From: JAJXWB01 sp964634325
GTDB lineage: Bacteria; Pseudomonadota; Alphaproteobacteria; Rhizobiales; Beijerinckiaceae
Assembly (NCBI GenBank): GCA_964634325.1
Contig: CAZWJF010000005.1
Span: 1 to 64,000 of the forward strand
Reading direction: 5' to 3'
Length of the DNA: 64,000 nucleotides
The position numbers were made by a program, and so were the translations under genes. Of the stretch, positions 1 to 8,599 are shown one piece after another (positions within the stretch are counted from its first letter, which is position 1; each line of letters begins with the position of its first letter). The notes beneath the pieces are model-generated. The model made no database searches. It saw only the letters and a list, made by a program, of their open reading frames with translations, and had not been told where the DNA came from.

Positions 1-263
1 ACGGCGGCGGCGGATACGGGGGCGGCGGCAACGGCTTCGGCGGCGGGGGCTTTGGCGGCGGCGGCGAACGCTACTGCACGAACTACGCGCAAGCCATGGT
101 GGCGCTGGGCGCGGAAGCGGCGCGCAAGCGCTGCATCTATTACGGCCAGCACGGACTGCACACGAACTACAACAGCCACTTCTCGTGGTGCATGCGCAAT
201 CCCAAGCCCCGCGTCGACGACGCTGCGCGCCGCATCACAGTGCTGTTCTATAGCTGCAATTGA
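1..263 (+). CDS. Glycine-rich protein, C-terminal fragment
   Basis: An open frame enters from the left edge and stops at TGA 261-263. The first about 20 codons are almost all Gly with Tyr, Asn and Phe. They are followed by a compact domain of about 60 residues with four cysteines and several aromatic residues, ending in LFYSCN. The regular Cys spacing suggests a small disulfide-bonded extracytoplasmic domain behind a flexible Gly linker. I do not recognise the family, and the N-terminus (possible signal peptide) lies outside the window. The longer open frame in another phase that crosses sseA is only a shadow. Confidence 0.6.
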   Translation, partial: GGGGYGGGGNGFGGGGFGGGGERYCTNYAQAMVALGAEAARKRCIYYGQHGLHTNYNSHFSWCMRNPKPRVDDAARRITVLFYSCN

Positions 264-306
264 GGAGGGCGGCGCCGCGCGGCTTTCAGGCTGCGCGGCG
301 CACCGC

Positions 307-1161
307 TCACGCGGGGCCGAAAGCGACCGGGCAGTCGGGCCTTGCGCCCCATTCCGACCAGGAGCCGTCGTAGATCGGCGCGGGCCGCGTCGCGATGGAT
401 TCCAGCGCCAGGCTCAGAATGGCGGCCGAAACGCCCGAGCCGCAGGTCGTCAAGACGGGTTTGCCGACATCGACGCCGGCCTGTTCGAAGGCGGCGATCA
501 GGGCGGCCGACGGCTTGAGCCGGCCGTCGTCGATCAGATCCGTCCAGGGCAGATTTCTCGCTCCAGGCATATGGCCCGACTTGAGGCCGGGTCGCGGCTC
601 CGGGGCCTCGCCGCGGAAGCGGTCCGCCGCGCGTGCGTCGACCACTTGAACGCCGGTCGCCAGCGCCTTTTTCACATCGTCGATGTCTGCCACTGCGCCA
701 TGGTCGAGTCGCGCCGTAAAATGGCGCGGCTGCTTGCGCGTCGGGCCGTCTTCCAGCGGCAGGCCCTGCGCCTTCCAGGCTGGCAGGCCCCCGTCGAGGA
801 CGAACACGTCCGAGACGCCGAACGTGCGCAGCGTCCACCAGACCCGCGGGGCGGAGAAGAGGCCATAGCTGTCGTAGACGACCACGCGCATGCCGTCGCC
901 GAGGCCGAGCGCGCGCATGGCGCTGGAAAAGGCGATCGGCTCCGGCAGCATGTGCGGCAGCGTCGACCCTGTGTCGCAGATCTTGTCGATGTCGAAATGC
1001 ACGGCGCCGGGAATGTGCGCTTCCAGGAACTCGGCGTAAGGGTCGCGGCCCAGGGTAGGCAGGTGCCAGGTCGCATCGATCACGAACAGGTCTGGCGCCG
1101 CCAAATGCTCGGCGAGCCACTTGGTGGACACGAAATGCTTGTGCGCGCCGTCCTGCGACAT
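307..1161 (-). CDS. sseA: 3-mercaptopyruvate sulfurtransferase (rhodanese family)
   Basis: This is a 284-residue protein with two tandem rhodanese domains (about 10-130 and 155-280), the normal length for SseA. The catalytic loop is TTCGSGVSAA with the active Cys at residue 240. That CG-S-G-V/T form is typical of mercaptopyruvate rather than thiosulfate sulfurtransferases. It would transfer sulfur from 3-mercaptopyruvate to thiols or cyanide in the cytoplasm. It is divergent from the gene fragment on its left and lies close to cysK on the same strand, so both may serve cysteine/sulfur metabolism. ATG start at 1161. Confidence 0.9.
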   Translation of the reverse strand: MSQDGAHKHFVSTKWLAEHLAAPDLFVIDATWHLPTLGRDPYAEFLEAHIPGAVHFDIDKICDTGSTLPHMLPEPIAFSSAMRALGLGDGMRVVVYDSYGLFSAPRVWWTLRTFGVSDVFVLDGGLPAWKAQGLPLEDGPTRKQPRHFTARLDHGAVADIDDVKKALATGVQVVDARAADRFRGEAPEPRPGLKSGHMPGARNLPWTDLIDDGRLKPSAALIAAFEQAGVDVGKPVLTTCGSGVSAAILSLALESIATRPAPIYDGSWSEWGARPDCPVAFGPA

Positions 1162-1325
1162 ATCTCACTTCCCGATGGTTCGAGCCGCCCGATTATCCTG
1201 TTCCCCATGCCGTGGGCAAGGCTACTGCCGTCGTAGAGAGGTGCGGCCGCGCACGTCGGAGTGTCCTGGAACGATACATGCTGTTGAGGCGTTGAACTTG
1301 CATTGGATCGAGAAGGGGAAGAGCC

Positions 1326-1418
1326 ATGCGTCCTGAAGACAATCACCACGGTCTCGCCGTCCCGCTGCTGAGCGTGCTCGCAATCCTGGCCGGCACGATG
1401 TGGATTGCGATCCACTGA
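1326..1418 (+). CDS. Possible 30-residue single-span membrane peptide
   Basis: A short frame starts with ATG at 1326 behind a purine-rich AAGGGGAAG ribosome site and ends at TGA 1416-1418. It encodes a charged N-terminus (MRPEDNHH) followed by about 20 hydrophobic residues, i.e. one transmembrane helix. It lies in the gap between two minus-strand genes, so it is not a shadow of a longer gene. No family is recognised. Only the RBS, the hydrophobic pattern and the empty gap support it. Confidence 0.35.
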   Translation: MRPEDNHHGLAVPLLSVLAILAGTMWIAIH

Positions 1419-1421
1419 ATC

Positions 1422-2453
1422 TCAGGCGAAAGGCGGAGCGATCGTCTGCTCGCGCTCCATCCACGGCGGCGTCGGCAAGCCCTTGGAACGCAAGAATTCC
1501 GGATTGAACATCTTTGCGGCGTAACGGCCGCCGGAATCGCAGAGCGGCGTCACGATCGTGTGACCCGGACCCATCTCGCGGGCGAGCCGGATCGCCCCGG
1601 CGACGTTCACGCCCGAAGATCCGCCCAGCAACAGTCCCTCGTTCTCGGCCAGATCGAACGCGACGCGCAGCGCCTCGTCGTCGGGAACTTGATACGCGAC
1701 GTCGACCGCGACGCCTTCCAGATTCTTGGTGATGCGTCCCTGGCCGATGCCCTCGGTGATCGAAGTGCCGGACGATTTTAGCTCGCCGGTCGTATAGTAC
1801 GAGTAGAGCGCGGCGCCCATGGGATCGGCCAGCCCGATCCTGATCTTCGGATTGCGCTCCTTCAGCGCGAGCGACACGCCGCCGAGCGTCCCGCCGGAAC
1901 CCACGGCGCAGATGAATGCGTCGACCTTGCCGTCCGTGTCCTCGAATATCTCAGGACCGGTGGTGACCCGATGCCCCTCCCGATTGGCGACATTGTCGAA
2001 CTGGTTCGCCCAGATCGCCCCGTGCGCGCTCGTTTGCGCCATTTGTTCGGCGAGCCGGCCGGAAAGCTTCACGTAATTGTTGGGGTTGGAGTAGGGGACA
2101 GCCGGCACCTCGATGAGTTGAGCGCCCTGCAGGCGCAGCATGTCCTTCTTTTCCTTGCTCTGCGTCTCCGGGATGACGATGACGGTTCTGTATCCCAGCG
2201 CATTGGCGACCAGCGCGAGACCGATGCCGGTATTGCCGGCCGTGCCCTCGACGATCACGCCGCCGGGCTTGAGTTCGCCGCGACGCTCGGCGTCGCGGAC
2301 GATCGCCAGAGCGGCGCGGTCCTTCACGGAGCCGCCGGGGTTCATGAATTCGGCCTTGCCGAGAATGCGGCACCCGGTCGCCCTGGACGCCGCGCGCAGC
2401 TCGATCAGCGGCGTGCGGCCGATGGCGTCGATGACATTTGGAGCAAAGCGCAT
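1422..2453 (-). CDS. cysK: Cysteine synthase A (O-acetylserine sulfhydrylase)
   Basis: A 343-residue fold-type II PLP enzyme. The PLP lysine is in NPGGSVKDRAA (Lys44), the substrate loop EGTAGNTGIG follows, and the phosphate-binding glycine loop is GSGGTLGG. It should make cysteine from O-acetylserine and sulfide. It is somewhat longer than the about 310-residue enteric CysK because of a C-terminal tail (about 315-343). Neighbouring sseA on the same strand fits a sulfur role. A cystathionine beta-synthase-like activity cannot be excluded from sequence alone. Confidence 0.88.
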   Translation of the reverse strand: MRFAPNVIDAIGRTPLIELRAASRATGCRILGKAEFMNPGGSVKDRAALAIVRDAERRGELKPGGVIVEGTAGNTGIGLALVANALGYRTVIVIPETQSKEKKDMLRLQGAQLIEVPAVPYSNPNNYVKLSGRLAEQMAQTSAHGAIWANQFDNVANREGHRVTTGPEIFEDTDGKVDAFICAVGSGGTLGGVSLALKERNPKIRIGLADPMGAALYSYYTTGELKSSGTSITEGIGQGRITKNLEGVAVDVAYQVPDDEALRVAFDLAENEGLLLGGSSGVNVAGAIRLAREMGPGHTIVTPLCDSGGRYAAKMFNPEFLRSKGLPTPPWMEREQTIAPPFA

Positions 2454-2520
2454 GACGTGGTTCCGGCGTTGACCACGTCATGCGTAGCCATCACGACGAC
2501 GCTCGGCAAGCCGGCCCTTG

Positions 2521-3747
2521 TCAGCCCTTCGCGAAAGCAAGTTGGCTGACGTCGATCGCGCCCGCGCGGAAACCCGCTTCGCAATAGCACAAATAATATT
2601 CCCACAGGCGCCTGAAACGCTCGTCGAAGCCATCCTGCGCGATTGCGGGCCAGGCGGCGCGGAAACGTGCGCGCCATTCCGCCAGCGTCGCCGCGTAGTC
2701 GAGCCCGAAGGCGCGGCTCCCGACGAGCGACAGTCCGTGCGACGCGCCGAGCCGCTCAAGAATGGTTCGCGTCGGCAGCATGCCGCCGGGAAAAACGTAC
2801 CGTCGGATGAAATCGAGTTCGCGCCTGTAGCGCGGGAATATTTCCTCGTCGATCGTGATGATTTGCAGCGCCGCGCGCGCTCCGCTTTTCAGCCGGTCGC
2901 GCAGTTGCGCGAAATAAGTCGGCCAATATTCCTCGCCGACCGCCTCGAACATTTCGATCGAGGCGACGCCGTCGTATGCGCCGCGTTCGTCGCGATAATC
3001 CTGCAAGCGAATCTCGACGCGATCGCCGAGGCCGGCCATGCTGACGCGTTCGCGCGCGAAGTCGAACTGCTGCGCGCTGATCGTGAGCGCGGTGACCTTG
3101 CAGCCCCGCTCCTTCGCGACGTATTCGGCGAAGCCGCCCCAGCCGCAGCCGATCTCCAGAATATGCGCGCCGACTCGCGCGCCGAGCGCGTCGGCGAGCG
3201 CTGCGTACTTGCGCGTCTGCGCCCGCTCCAGATCGCGGTCTGTTTCGTAATCGAGCGCGGACGAATAGGTCATGCCCGGATCGAGCCAACGCGCATAGAA
3301 CCGATTGCCCAGATCGTAATGCGCATGGATGTTGCGCCGTGCGCCCGCGCGCGTGTTGCGGTTGAGCCAGTGCCGCGCCATCTGCGCCAGCCGCACGAGC
3401 GGCTTGCCTGCGAGCAATCGGGCGACCACATGCTGGTTGGCGCAGAACAATTGCAGGAAGGCCGTCAGGTCTGACGTCGTCCATTCGCCGCGCATGTAGG
3501 ATTCCGCGACGCCGATGTCGCCGTGTGCGAAGGCGCGGGCGAAGGCGAAGTCGTGAATCGTCATGTCGGCGTGCGGGCCCGGCGCTTTGCCGCCGAACTG
3601 AAATCTTTGCCCGTCCGGCAAGACCATCAGCAGACGTCCGTTCTCGATGAAACTCGAGAAATCGAGAACCTTTCGGACCGCGAACGGATAAGCCGACGCG
3701 CCGCTTGCAGAATGGAATTTGTGTCCTGCGACAGGAATGAAGGTCAT
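2521..3747 (-). CDS. cfa: Cyclopropane-fatty-acyl-phospholipid synthase
   Basis: A 408-residue SAM-dependent methyltransferase that adds a methylene bridge across unsaturated acyl chains of membrane lipids. The N-terminal lipid-binding region spans about 1-120. The family signature HYDLGNRFYARWLDPGMTYS starts at residue 143, and the SAM-binding loop ILEIGCGWGGFAEY is at about 197-210. C-terminal motifs include FIRRYVFPGG. The start is ATG 3747 because it carries a GGAGCGG ribosome site; the open frame extends further upstream but without similarity. Confidence 0.92.
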   Translation of the reverse strand: MTFIPVAGHKFHSASGASAYPFAVRKVLDFSSFIENGRLLMVLPDGQRFQFGGKAPGPHADMTIHDFAFARAFAHGDIGVAESYMRGEWTTSDLTAFLQLFCANQHVVARLLAGKPLVRLAQMARHWLNRNTRAGARRNIHAHYDLGNRFYARWLDPGMTYSSALDYETDRDLERAQTRKYAALADALGARVGAHILEIGCGWGGFAEYVAKERGCKVTALTISAQQFDFARERVSMAGLGDRVEIRLQDYRDERGAYDGVASIEMFEAVGEEYWPTYFAQLRDRLKSGARAALQIITIDEEIFPRYRRELDFIRRYVFPGGMLPTRTILERLGASHGLSLVGSRAFGLDYAATLAEWRARFRAAWPAIAQDGFDERFRRLWEYYLCYCEAGFRAGAIDVSQLAFAKG

Positions 3748-3862
3748 GACGCCGCTCCAGCGAATGTGCGAAAGACCTCGCCCGGCGCGCGCCCCCTGAC
3801 GCGACCTGAGCCTGGACTTTAGTCTGCATTCACTTGCGAGCTCGCGCAAGGGGCGAGGTTCG

Positions 3863-5281
3863 TCAGGCCTTCAGCGCCTCAAACGCCGCCAGCGCACGCG
3901 CGCGCGCTTTCGCGTGGTCGACGATCGGCGACGGGTAGGCTCTCGGCGGCGCAGGCGCGGACCACGGCTTGTGCACGAACCTGTCGGCGACATCGGTCAG
4001 CTCGGGAATCCAGCGCCGGACATAAACGCCGGCTGGATCGAATTTCTCGCCCTGAAGCACGGGATTGAAGATGCGGAAATAGGGCGCGGCGTCCGCGCCG
4101 CTTCCGGCGACCCATTGCCAGCTCGCCGGATTGTTCGCGCAGTCGGCGTCGCAAAGCGTGTCCCAGAACCAGCTTTCGCCAACCCGCCAATCGACCAGCA
4201 AGTGTTTGACGAGGAACGAGGCGACGATCATTCGCACGCGGTTGTGCATGTATCCTGTCGACCAAAGCTCGCGCATGCCCGCGTCGACGATCGGGTAGCC
4301 GGTTTCGCCACGGCGCCATGCGCGAAGAAGGCGCTCGTCGGGAGCCGCCCAGACGAGCCGGTCGAACCGTCGGTCGAAATTCTCGGTCGCAAGGCGCGGA
4401 TTGTGAAAGAGCAGGCAATAGGAGAATTCGCGCCACGCGATCTCGGACAGAAACTTGTCGGCGCTGCGCTGTGCGCGTGGCTCGGCGATCGCTCGATGGC
4501 GTACGGCGGCCCAGATCTGGCGCGGCGAAACCTCGCCGAACGCGAGATGCGGCGAGAGACGCGAGGTGGCGTCCTGATCGGCGAAGTCGCGCTTGTCGGC
4601 GTAATCCGACAGTTGCGCGTCGAGAAATTCGGCTAGCCGGCGCGCGGCCGAGGCCTCGCCCGGCGACCAGGCCGTGCGCAAGCCATGCGCCCAATCGGGC
4701 TTGCTCGGCGCGAGCCCGAGTTCGTCAAGGCTTATGGCTCCGGCAGGGGACGGGGCCGCGCTGATCGCACCCGGCGCCGAAAGGGGCGGCGGAGGGTCGC
4801 CCGCTGCCTGCAACGCGCGCCAGAACGGCGTGAACACGCGAAATGGTCCGCCTGTCTTGGTCTTGAGCGACCAGGGCTCGACGAGGAGCTTGCCGTTGAA
4901 GCTCTCGACTCGCAGTCGCGCGCCGAGCGTCGTCTTGATGCTCGTATCGACCGCGATGCCCGCAGCGTCGTAGCGGCGCGTCCAGAAGAGCGCCGCGGCG
5001 TTCGTTTGGGCGGCGAGCGTGTCGAGAACGGCCACGGCCGCGCCGCGAAACAGGTGGAGTCGTCCACCGCGCGCGCGCAGAGCGGCGTCGAGCGCGGCGA
5101 GCGAATGATGAAGCCACCAACGCGACGCCCCGCCGTACGGGCGCAGATCAGGCGAAATTTCGTCGAGCACGAAGACGCACAGAATCGGGCGTCCGGTGGC
5201 GACCGCCGCGTCGAGCGCGGGATTGTCGGCGATGCGGAGGTCTTCGCGAAACCAGACGATGGCGGGCGAGGGCGCGGACAT
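3863..5281 (-). CDS. phrB: Deoxyribodipyrimidine photo-lyase (class I CPD photolyase)
   Basis: A 472-residue photolyase/cryptochrome-family protein for light-driven repair of cyclobutane pyrimidine dimers. The N-terminal antenna domain starts IVWFREDLRIADNPAL. The C-terminal FAD domain contains LSPHLAFGEVSPRQIW, TGYPIVDAGMRELWSTGYMHNR and WDTLCDADCANN, which hold the FAD and substrate contacts of class I enzymes. The start MSAPSPAIVWF at 5281 matches the usual short lead before the first beta strand. It is followed about 115 bases later by cfa on the same strand. Confidence 0.93.
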   Translation of the reverse strand: MSAPSPAIVWFREDLRIADNPALDAAVATGRPILCVFVLDEISPDLRPYGGASRWWLHHSLAALDAALRARGGRLHLFRGAAVAVLDTLAAQTNAAALFWTRRYDAAGIAVDTSIKTTLGARLRVESFNGKLLVEPWSLKTKTGGPFRVFTPFWRALQAAGDPPPPLSAPGAISAAPSPAGAISLDELGLAPSKPDWAHGLRTAWSPGEASAARRLAEFLDAQLSDYADKRDFADQDATSRLSPHLAFGEVSPRQIWAAVRHRAIAEPRAQRSADKFLSEIAWREFSYCLLFHNPRLATENFDRRFDRLVWAAPDERLLRAWRRGETGYPIVDAGMRELWSTGYMHNRVRMIVASFLVKHLLVDWRVGESWFWDTLCDADCANNPASWQWVAGSGADAAPYFRIFNPVLQGEKFDPAGVYVRRWIPELTDVADRFVHKPWSAPAPPRAYPSPIVDHAKARARALAAFEALKA

Positions 5282-5490
5282 GCGCGACTTATACGACAGA
5301 AAAGCCCGTCTGGTTCCCTCCGGGGGCTCGCGCATCGCGAGGAGCGATCACGCTTTCCGCCGCCGTATCCGAGAGGTCGCCGGCTGTTTCAACGGCGGTT
5401 GGACGCCTTGTTCGCGCAATCAGGAGAGCCGCGGTAGACGAAATCGCGCCGAGTATTTCATCGTGGCCCGCTGACGTGAGAAATTTCGCA

Positions 5491-5749
5491 CTATTTTCTT
5501 GGCAAATTGGCCGTATCCAGATTGACGTACAAATTGATCGGTCCCGCGATCGCTTTTTCGGTCACGAGCTTTTGACAGGCTGCATTGATCTCTTCCGTGC
5601 CGAATCCCGCTTGCATCAGCGACAATACCAACGGCACGATCGGAAATACTTCGTCCCGGCAAGCTTATCCTTGCTGAGGCGTTCGACAAGGGCGAGCATG
5701 CAGGGGTCTGCTGTTGCATTCTCTGCCAACACCGAGCTCCGACACACAA
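5491..5749 (-). pseudogene. Possible frameshifted remnant of a small protein gene
   Basis: In this AT-richer gap the minus strand has coding-like stretches in two frames. One, from about 5749 to 5650, reads ADPCMLALVERLSKDKLAG. The next frame reads from 5637 to the stop at 5491 and includes FGTEEINAACQKLVTEK and NLYVNLDTANLPRK. The join near 5640-5655 suggests a single-base indel in one small, probably exported, protein. No family is recognised. A sequencing error could also produce this pattern. Confidence 0.33.
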
Positions 5750-5875
5750 ACGAATTGCGAAATAATATTCGCAGTATAGCGACGCTTGATCACGGAAATA
5801 TCTCTGAACTGTTGCTGCAACGATCGGCGGCGGCCAGCCGACTAGCTGGCCGCGCATCGGCTTCGTCCCGCAGGC

Positions 5876-6196
5876 CTATGCGTCGCGCCAGTCGAACGCC
5901 AAGGGCGCTTCGCGGAATGCGAAGCGGTCGAGGTGGCGGGCCACGACATCCTTCAACGCCCCGAGATGCGCCGCCGAGCTGGCGTCGATCCGGCACTCGA
6001 GATCGTCGGGATGCGCCAGCAACGTGAGTTTGCCGTCGGCCGGCCAGTCTGCGCCGCGCGCGTTGCGCGGGAAGACGACGCTTCCCGCCTTGGCGTCGAA
6101 CTCGACCGTCAGATTATGGCTCCAGTGCTTGCAGAGCTGCTGGAGATACCGGCTGCCGTTCGCCGTCGGCACGTGCGCGACGCTTGCGTTCGCCAT
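5876..6196 (-). CDS. DUF2218 domain-containing protein
   Basis: A 106-residue protein with the DUF2218 pattern: a YLQQLCKHWSHNL helix near the start, a central FPRN segment and a C-terminal HLDRFAFRE-AFDW motif. DUF2218 proteins are small, of unknown biochemical role, and often sit beside PadR regulators and siderophore-interacting proteins. Here it starts two bases after the stop of the PadR gene, so the two are surely co-transcribed. That suggests it is a target of that regulator. Confidence 0.82.
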   Translation of the reverse strand: MANASVAHVPTANGSRYLQQLCKHWSHNLTVEFDAKAGSVVFPRNARGADWPADGKLTLLAHPDDLECRIDASSAAHLGALKDVVARHLDRFAFREAPLAFDWRDA

Positions 6197-6198
6197 GG

Positions 6199-6777
6199 TC
6201 AGAGCCTTTCGATCTTCTGCGCGGCCTCGTCGAGGATGGCCGCGACCTCGTGCAGCGTATTCTTGTCAGCATCCTCGCGCGCGAGCCGGCCGCGCAACGC
6301 GGTCTTGAGGTTCTCCATCGCCCGGCGGACCGGCGCACCGTCGGTGCGTTCGCGGAAGGCCGCAAGTTCGGACAGCCGCGCGAACAGTCTGGCGACTTCG
6401 TCCTTGTTGGCGGCCAGATGCGCCGCGCCTTCCGGCGTCGACGCGAACGCCTTGCGGGCGCCGTCCGAGCGGGCTTCGTCGATCAGCCCCATGTCCTGAA
6501 GCATGGTCAAGGTGGGATAGATGACGCCCGGGCTCGGCGCATAGGCGCCGCCGGTCAGCTCCTCGATCGCGCGGATCAGGTCGTAGCCGTGGCGCGGCTG
6601 ATCCGAAATCAGTTTCAGCAGAACGAGGCGCAGCTCTCCGGAATCGAAGACGCGCCGCCGCCCGCCGCGTTCGCTGAATTTTTCGGCCCATTGCGGACCG
6701 AACCGGTGGCCTCCGAAACCGCGCGGCCCGAATGCGAGGGAACGGGGCCCGCAGCCGTGTTGATGTGCAAATCTCAT
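6199..6777 (-). CDS. PadR-family transcriptional regulator
   Basis: A 192-residue regulator. The first about 38 residues are rich in Gly, Arg and His. The PadR winged-helix domain spans about 45-120 (GELRLVLLKLISDQPRHGYDLI, then PSPGVIYPTLTMLQDMGLI with the recognition helix and wing). It is followed by the C-terminal helical dimerisation region. It is the first gene of a two-gene operon with the DUF2218 gene. A near-perfect 9-7-9 inverted repeat just upstream (6794-6818) is its likely autoregulatory operator. Confidence 0.88.
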   Translation of the reverse strand: MRFAHQHGCGPRSLAFGPRGFGGHRFGPQWAEKFSERGGRRRVFDSGELRLVLLKLISDQPRHGYDLIRAIEELTGGAYAPSPGVIYPTLTMLQDMGLIDEARSDGARKAFASTPEGAAHLAANKDEVARLFARLSELAAFRERTDGAPVRRAMENLKTALRGRLAREDADKNTLHEVAAILDEAAQKIERL

Positions 6778-6793
6778 AAGGGTCTCCTGTATA

Positions 6794-6818
6794 ACGAGAT
6801 ATGCATAAGATATATCGT
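6794..6818. promoter_or_regulatory. Inverted repeat, likely PadR operator
   Basis: The half-sites ACGAGATAT (6794-6802) and ATATATCGT (6810-6818) are separated by 7 bases and match at 8 of 9 positions when one is reversed. The site is 16 bases upstream of the PadR start and overlaps the AT-rich promoter zone. The placement and the ATAT core resemble autoregulatory sites of PadR proteins. Confidence 0.6.
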
Positions 6819-6874
6819 AATAAGTCGAAAATATGACGGCGTTCTCTTTTGTGTGGCGTCCAGACCTGGTGGGG

Positions 6875-6976
6875 CTATTTCCGGCGACGGCCCGGAAGGC
6901 TGCGGATGGCGAGGATCAGGGCGCCGACCAGAAGGATGATCGAAACGATCCGGTCGCCATCGAGGTGGAGCGGCAT
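6875..6976 (-). CDS. Small single-span membrane protein (33 residues)
   Basis: The ATG at 6976 has an AGGA ribosome site about eight bases upstream, and the frame closes with TAG at 6875-6877. The product has a polar start (MPLHLDGDR), a clean hydrophobic helix (IVSIILLVGALILAI) and a basic tail (GRRRK), the layout of a small inner-membrane protein. It lies between the PadR promoter and the tRNA-Asn gene. No family name is known to me. Confidence 0.45.
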   Translation of the reverse strand: MPLHLDGDRIVSIILLVGALILAIRSLPGRRRK

Positions 6977-7048
6977 AGACGCGTCCTGTCTCTCCGCGCA
7001 GCAGCGCGCGGCGGACGATTGGACATCGAAATTTGGAAGGAAAGATGG

Positions 7049-7121
7049 CTCCCCGAGCAGGACTCGAACCTGCGACCCAGCGATTAACAGTCGCTTGCTC
7101 TACCGGCTGAGCTATCGGGGA
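7049..7121 (-). tRNA. tRNA-Asn (anticodon GTT)
   Basis: On the minus strand the acceptor arms TCCCCGA and TCGGGGA pair, the D-arm is AGCTCAGCCGGTAGAGC, the anticodon loop is CTGTTAA with GTT, and the T-arm carries GGTTCGAGTCC. The discriminator is G and the CCA is encoded (complement at 7046-7048). Confidence 0.97.
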
Positions 7122-7244
7122 ACGTTCCGGCGTGGGCCGTGGCTATAGCAAGGCGGAGACGAAATGCAAAGCATTTATCGCTCGACGGTTTGGCGCGCGC
7201 CGCCTTGCGGAATCCATGCGGCCTGCGCTATAGCGGCCTCACGA

Positions 7245-7315
7245 GGCCTCGTGGCGGAATGGTTACGCAGAGGACTGCAAATCCTTGTATCCCAGTTCGA
7301 TTCTGGGCGAGGCCT
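7245..7315 (+). tRNA. tRNA-Cys (anticodon GCA)
   Basis: Acceptor arms GGCCTCG and CGAGGCC pair, the anticodon loop is CTGCAAA with GCA, and the T-loop is GTTCGATTC. The discriminator is T and CCA is encoded at 7316-7318. Confidence 0.97.
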
Positions 7316-7356
7316 CCAAATCTTCTCATCGGGAAAATTGCGCGCCGCGACGTCTG

Positions 7357-8205
7357 TCAGACGTCCGCCGTCGCTTTCTGCCGCTTGATCTGGACGCCCT
7401 TCTCGATGGCGATGCGCTCGTATTCCCGGCGCACGATCTCGGGCGTGTAGAAGCGCTCGAGCCGGCGCACAGTGAAATGTCCTTTCGCCAGCGACTGGAA
7501 ATGGTCGGTGAAGGCGATGTTGATCGCCGCGCCGCCGACAGCGCCGATCAGCGGGACGGCCTGGGCCGCGAGTTTCTGCGACACGACCACGCCGAACCGT
7601 CCGGCGATCTGCCCCAACAGGCGCACGAGCACGGGCGCGGCCTCGTCGATCACGCCCTTCTGCGCCACGTAACTCGCCGCCTCGGAGATCGATTTCGCCA
7701 GCAGGCCGCGAACCGCGAAATAGCCGCCGTCCATCATGTCCGCGCCGCCGGAATGTCCGCCAAGCGCAAAAACCTGCAGGCAGGCGAGCGCCGATTCCGG
7801 CTTGCTCAAGTCTTCGCCTTCGGCGCGCGCGATATCGGCGATCGAGCGCAGCATCACGGTCGTCGATACCGGCAACTCGACTGGAAGGCTCGCCAGCCCG
7901 AAAGCCCCGCCGGCCGCGCCCGAGGCGGCCGCCAGCGTGCGGTGGAACGTTCGGCTGTCCTTTTGCGGACGGTTCTTCAGGCTGCTGAGCGCGACGCGCA
8001 TCGCCGTCTTCAAAGCCGCGCCCGCCGCCTTCGAGACCACCGCGGAAATGCGCGCTGGCACGAACTGGCCCGCCATTTCGATCTGACGGCCGAGCAGCGC
8101 CGTGGCGCGCGCCGCAAAACTCGTTCGTTCCAGCGCATCCACGGCGTTGGCGAGGGCCGCCAGATCGGCTGGCGTCATCGAAGAGGGAGACTGGGCGTCG
8201 GCCAT
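7357..8205 (-). CDS. EcsC family protein
   Basis: A 282-residue protein of the EcsC family (named from the Bacillus ABC exporter operon; biochemical role unknown). Family features seen are a glycine/alanine-rich amphipathic core (TLAAASGAAGGAFGLASLP), LPVSTTVMLRSIADIARAEGE, and a C-terminal GAVGGAAINIAFTDHFQ segment that precedes a helical tail. The start is ATG 8205 with a GGAGG site 6 bases upstream. The apparent 24-residue upstream extension is not EcsC-like. Confidence 0.85.
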   Translation of the reverse strand: MADAQSPSSMTPADLAALANAVDALERTSFAARATALLGRQIEMAGQFVPARISAVVSKAAGAALKTAMRVALSSLKNRPQKDSRTFHRTLAAASGAAGGAFGLASLPVELPVSTTVMLRSIADIARAEGEDLSKPESALACLQVFALGGHSGGADMMDGGYFAVRGLLAKSISEAASYVAQKGVIDEAAPVLVRLLGQIAGRFGVVVSQKLAAQAVPLIGAVGGAAINIAFTDHFQSLAKGHFTVRRLERFYTPEIVRREYERIAIEKGVQIKRQKATADV

Positions 8206-8599
8206 GCGATCCTCCGCGCGGGCTCGAACCCGGCGCGGGAAACATCGGAAGTCGCCGTCGATGTTGCAAGAGCGCAACGCGCAGCGCGCGTCGATTGGGT
8301 TGGAGAGCGCCGTCGCAACCGAATTAACGAATGCGGCGGCGCACGCGTTAAGAAATGGCGGAAATTGGGCCCGGGACGGGCGTCAGGCGCATGAGGAGGC
8401 ATGGGGCGCGCCCATGTCAACGTATTGAACAAAAGAGATAAAACGAACTTGCGGCGCCCGCGCTCGCCGCCGCTTCAGGCTTCGTTATACTTACGTCCGT
8501 CAACCGCAATTCTGAACGCATTCGCATAAAAAGCGCGGTTTTTGCTTCAATCGATCCTGACAGGCCGCGCGCATTCTCTCCCCAACAACGGGGACCATC
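8206..8599. other. Intergenic region with divergent promoters
   Basis: About 390 bases separate EcsC (leftward) from the transglutaminase-like gene (rightward). It must hold both promoters. I see no RNA gene or repeat. One ATG at 8401 has an AGGAGG only one base away and opens a 42-codon frame rich in Arg and Pro, which I do not accept as a gene. Confidence 0.4.

Noticed and set aside
8401..8529. 42-codon frame with AGGAGG just before ATG
   Set aside because: Ribosome site is only one base from the ATG, and the product is Arg/Pro-rich with no pattern.
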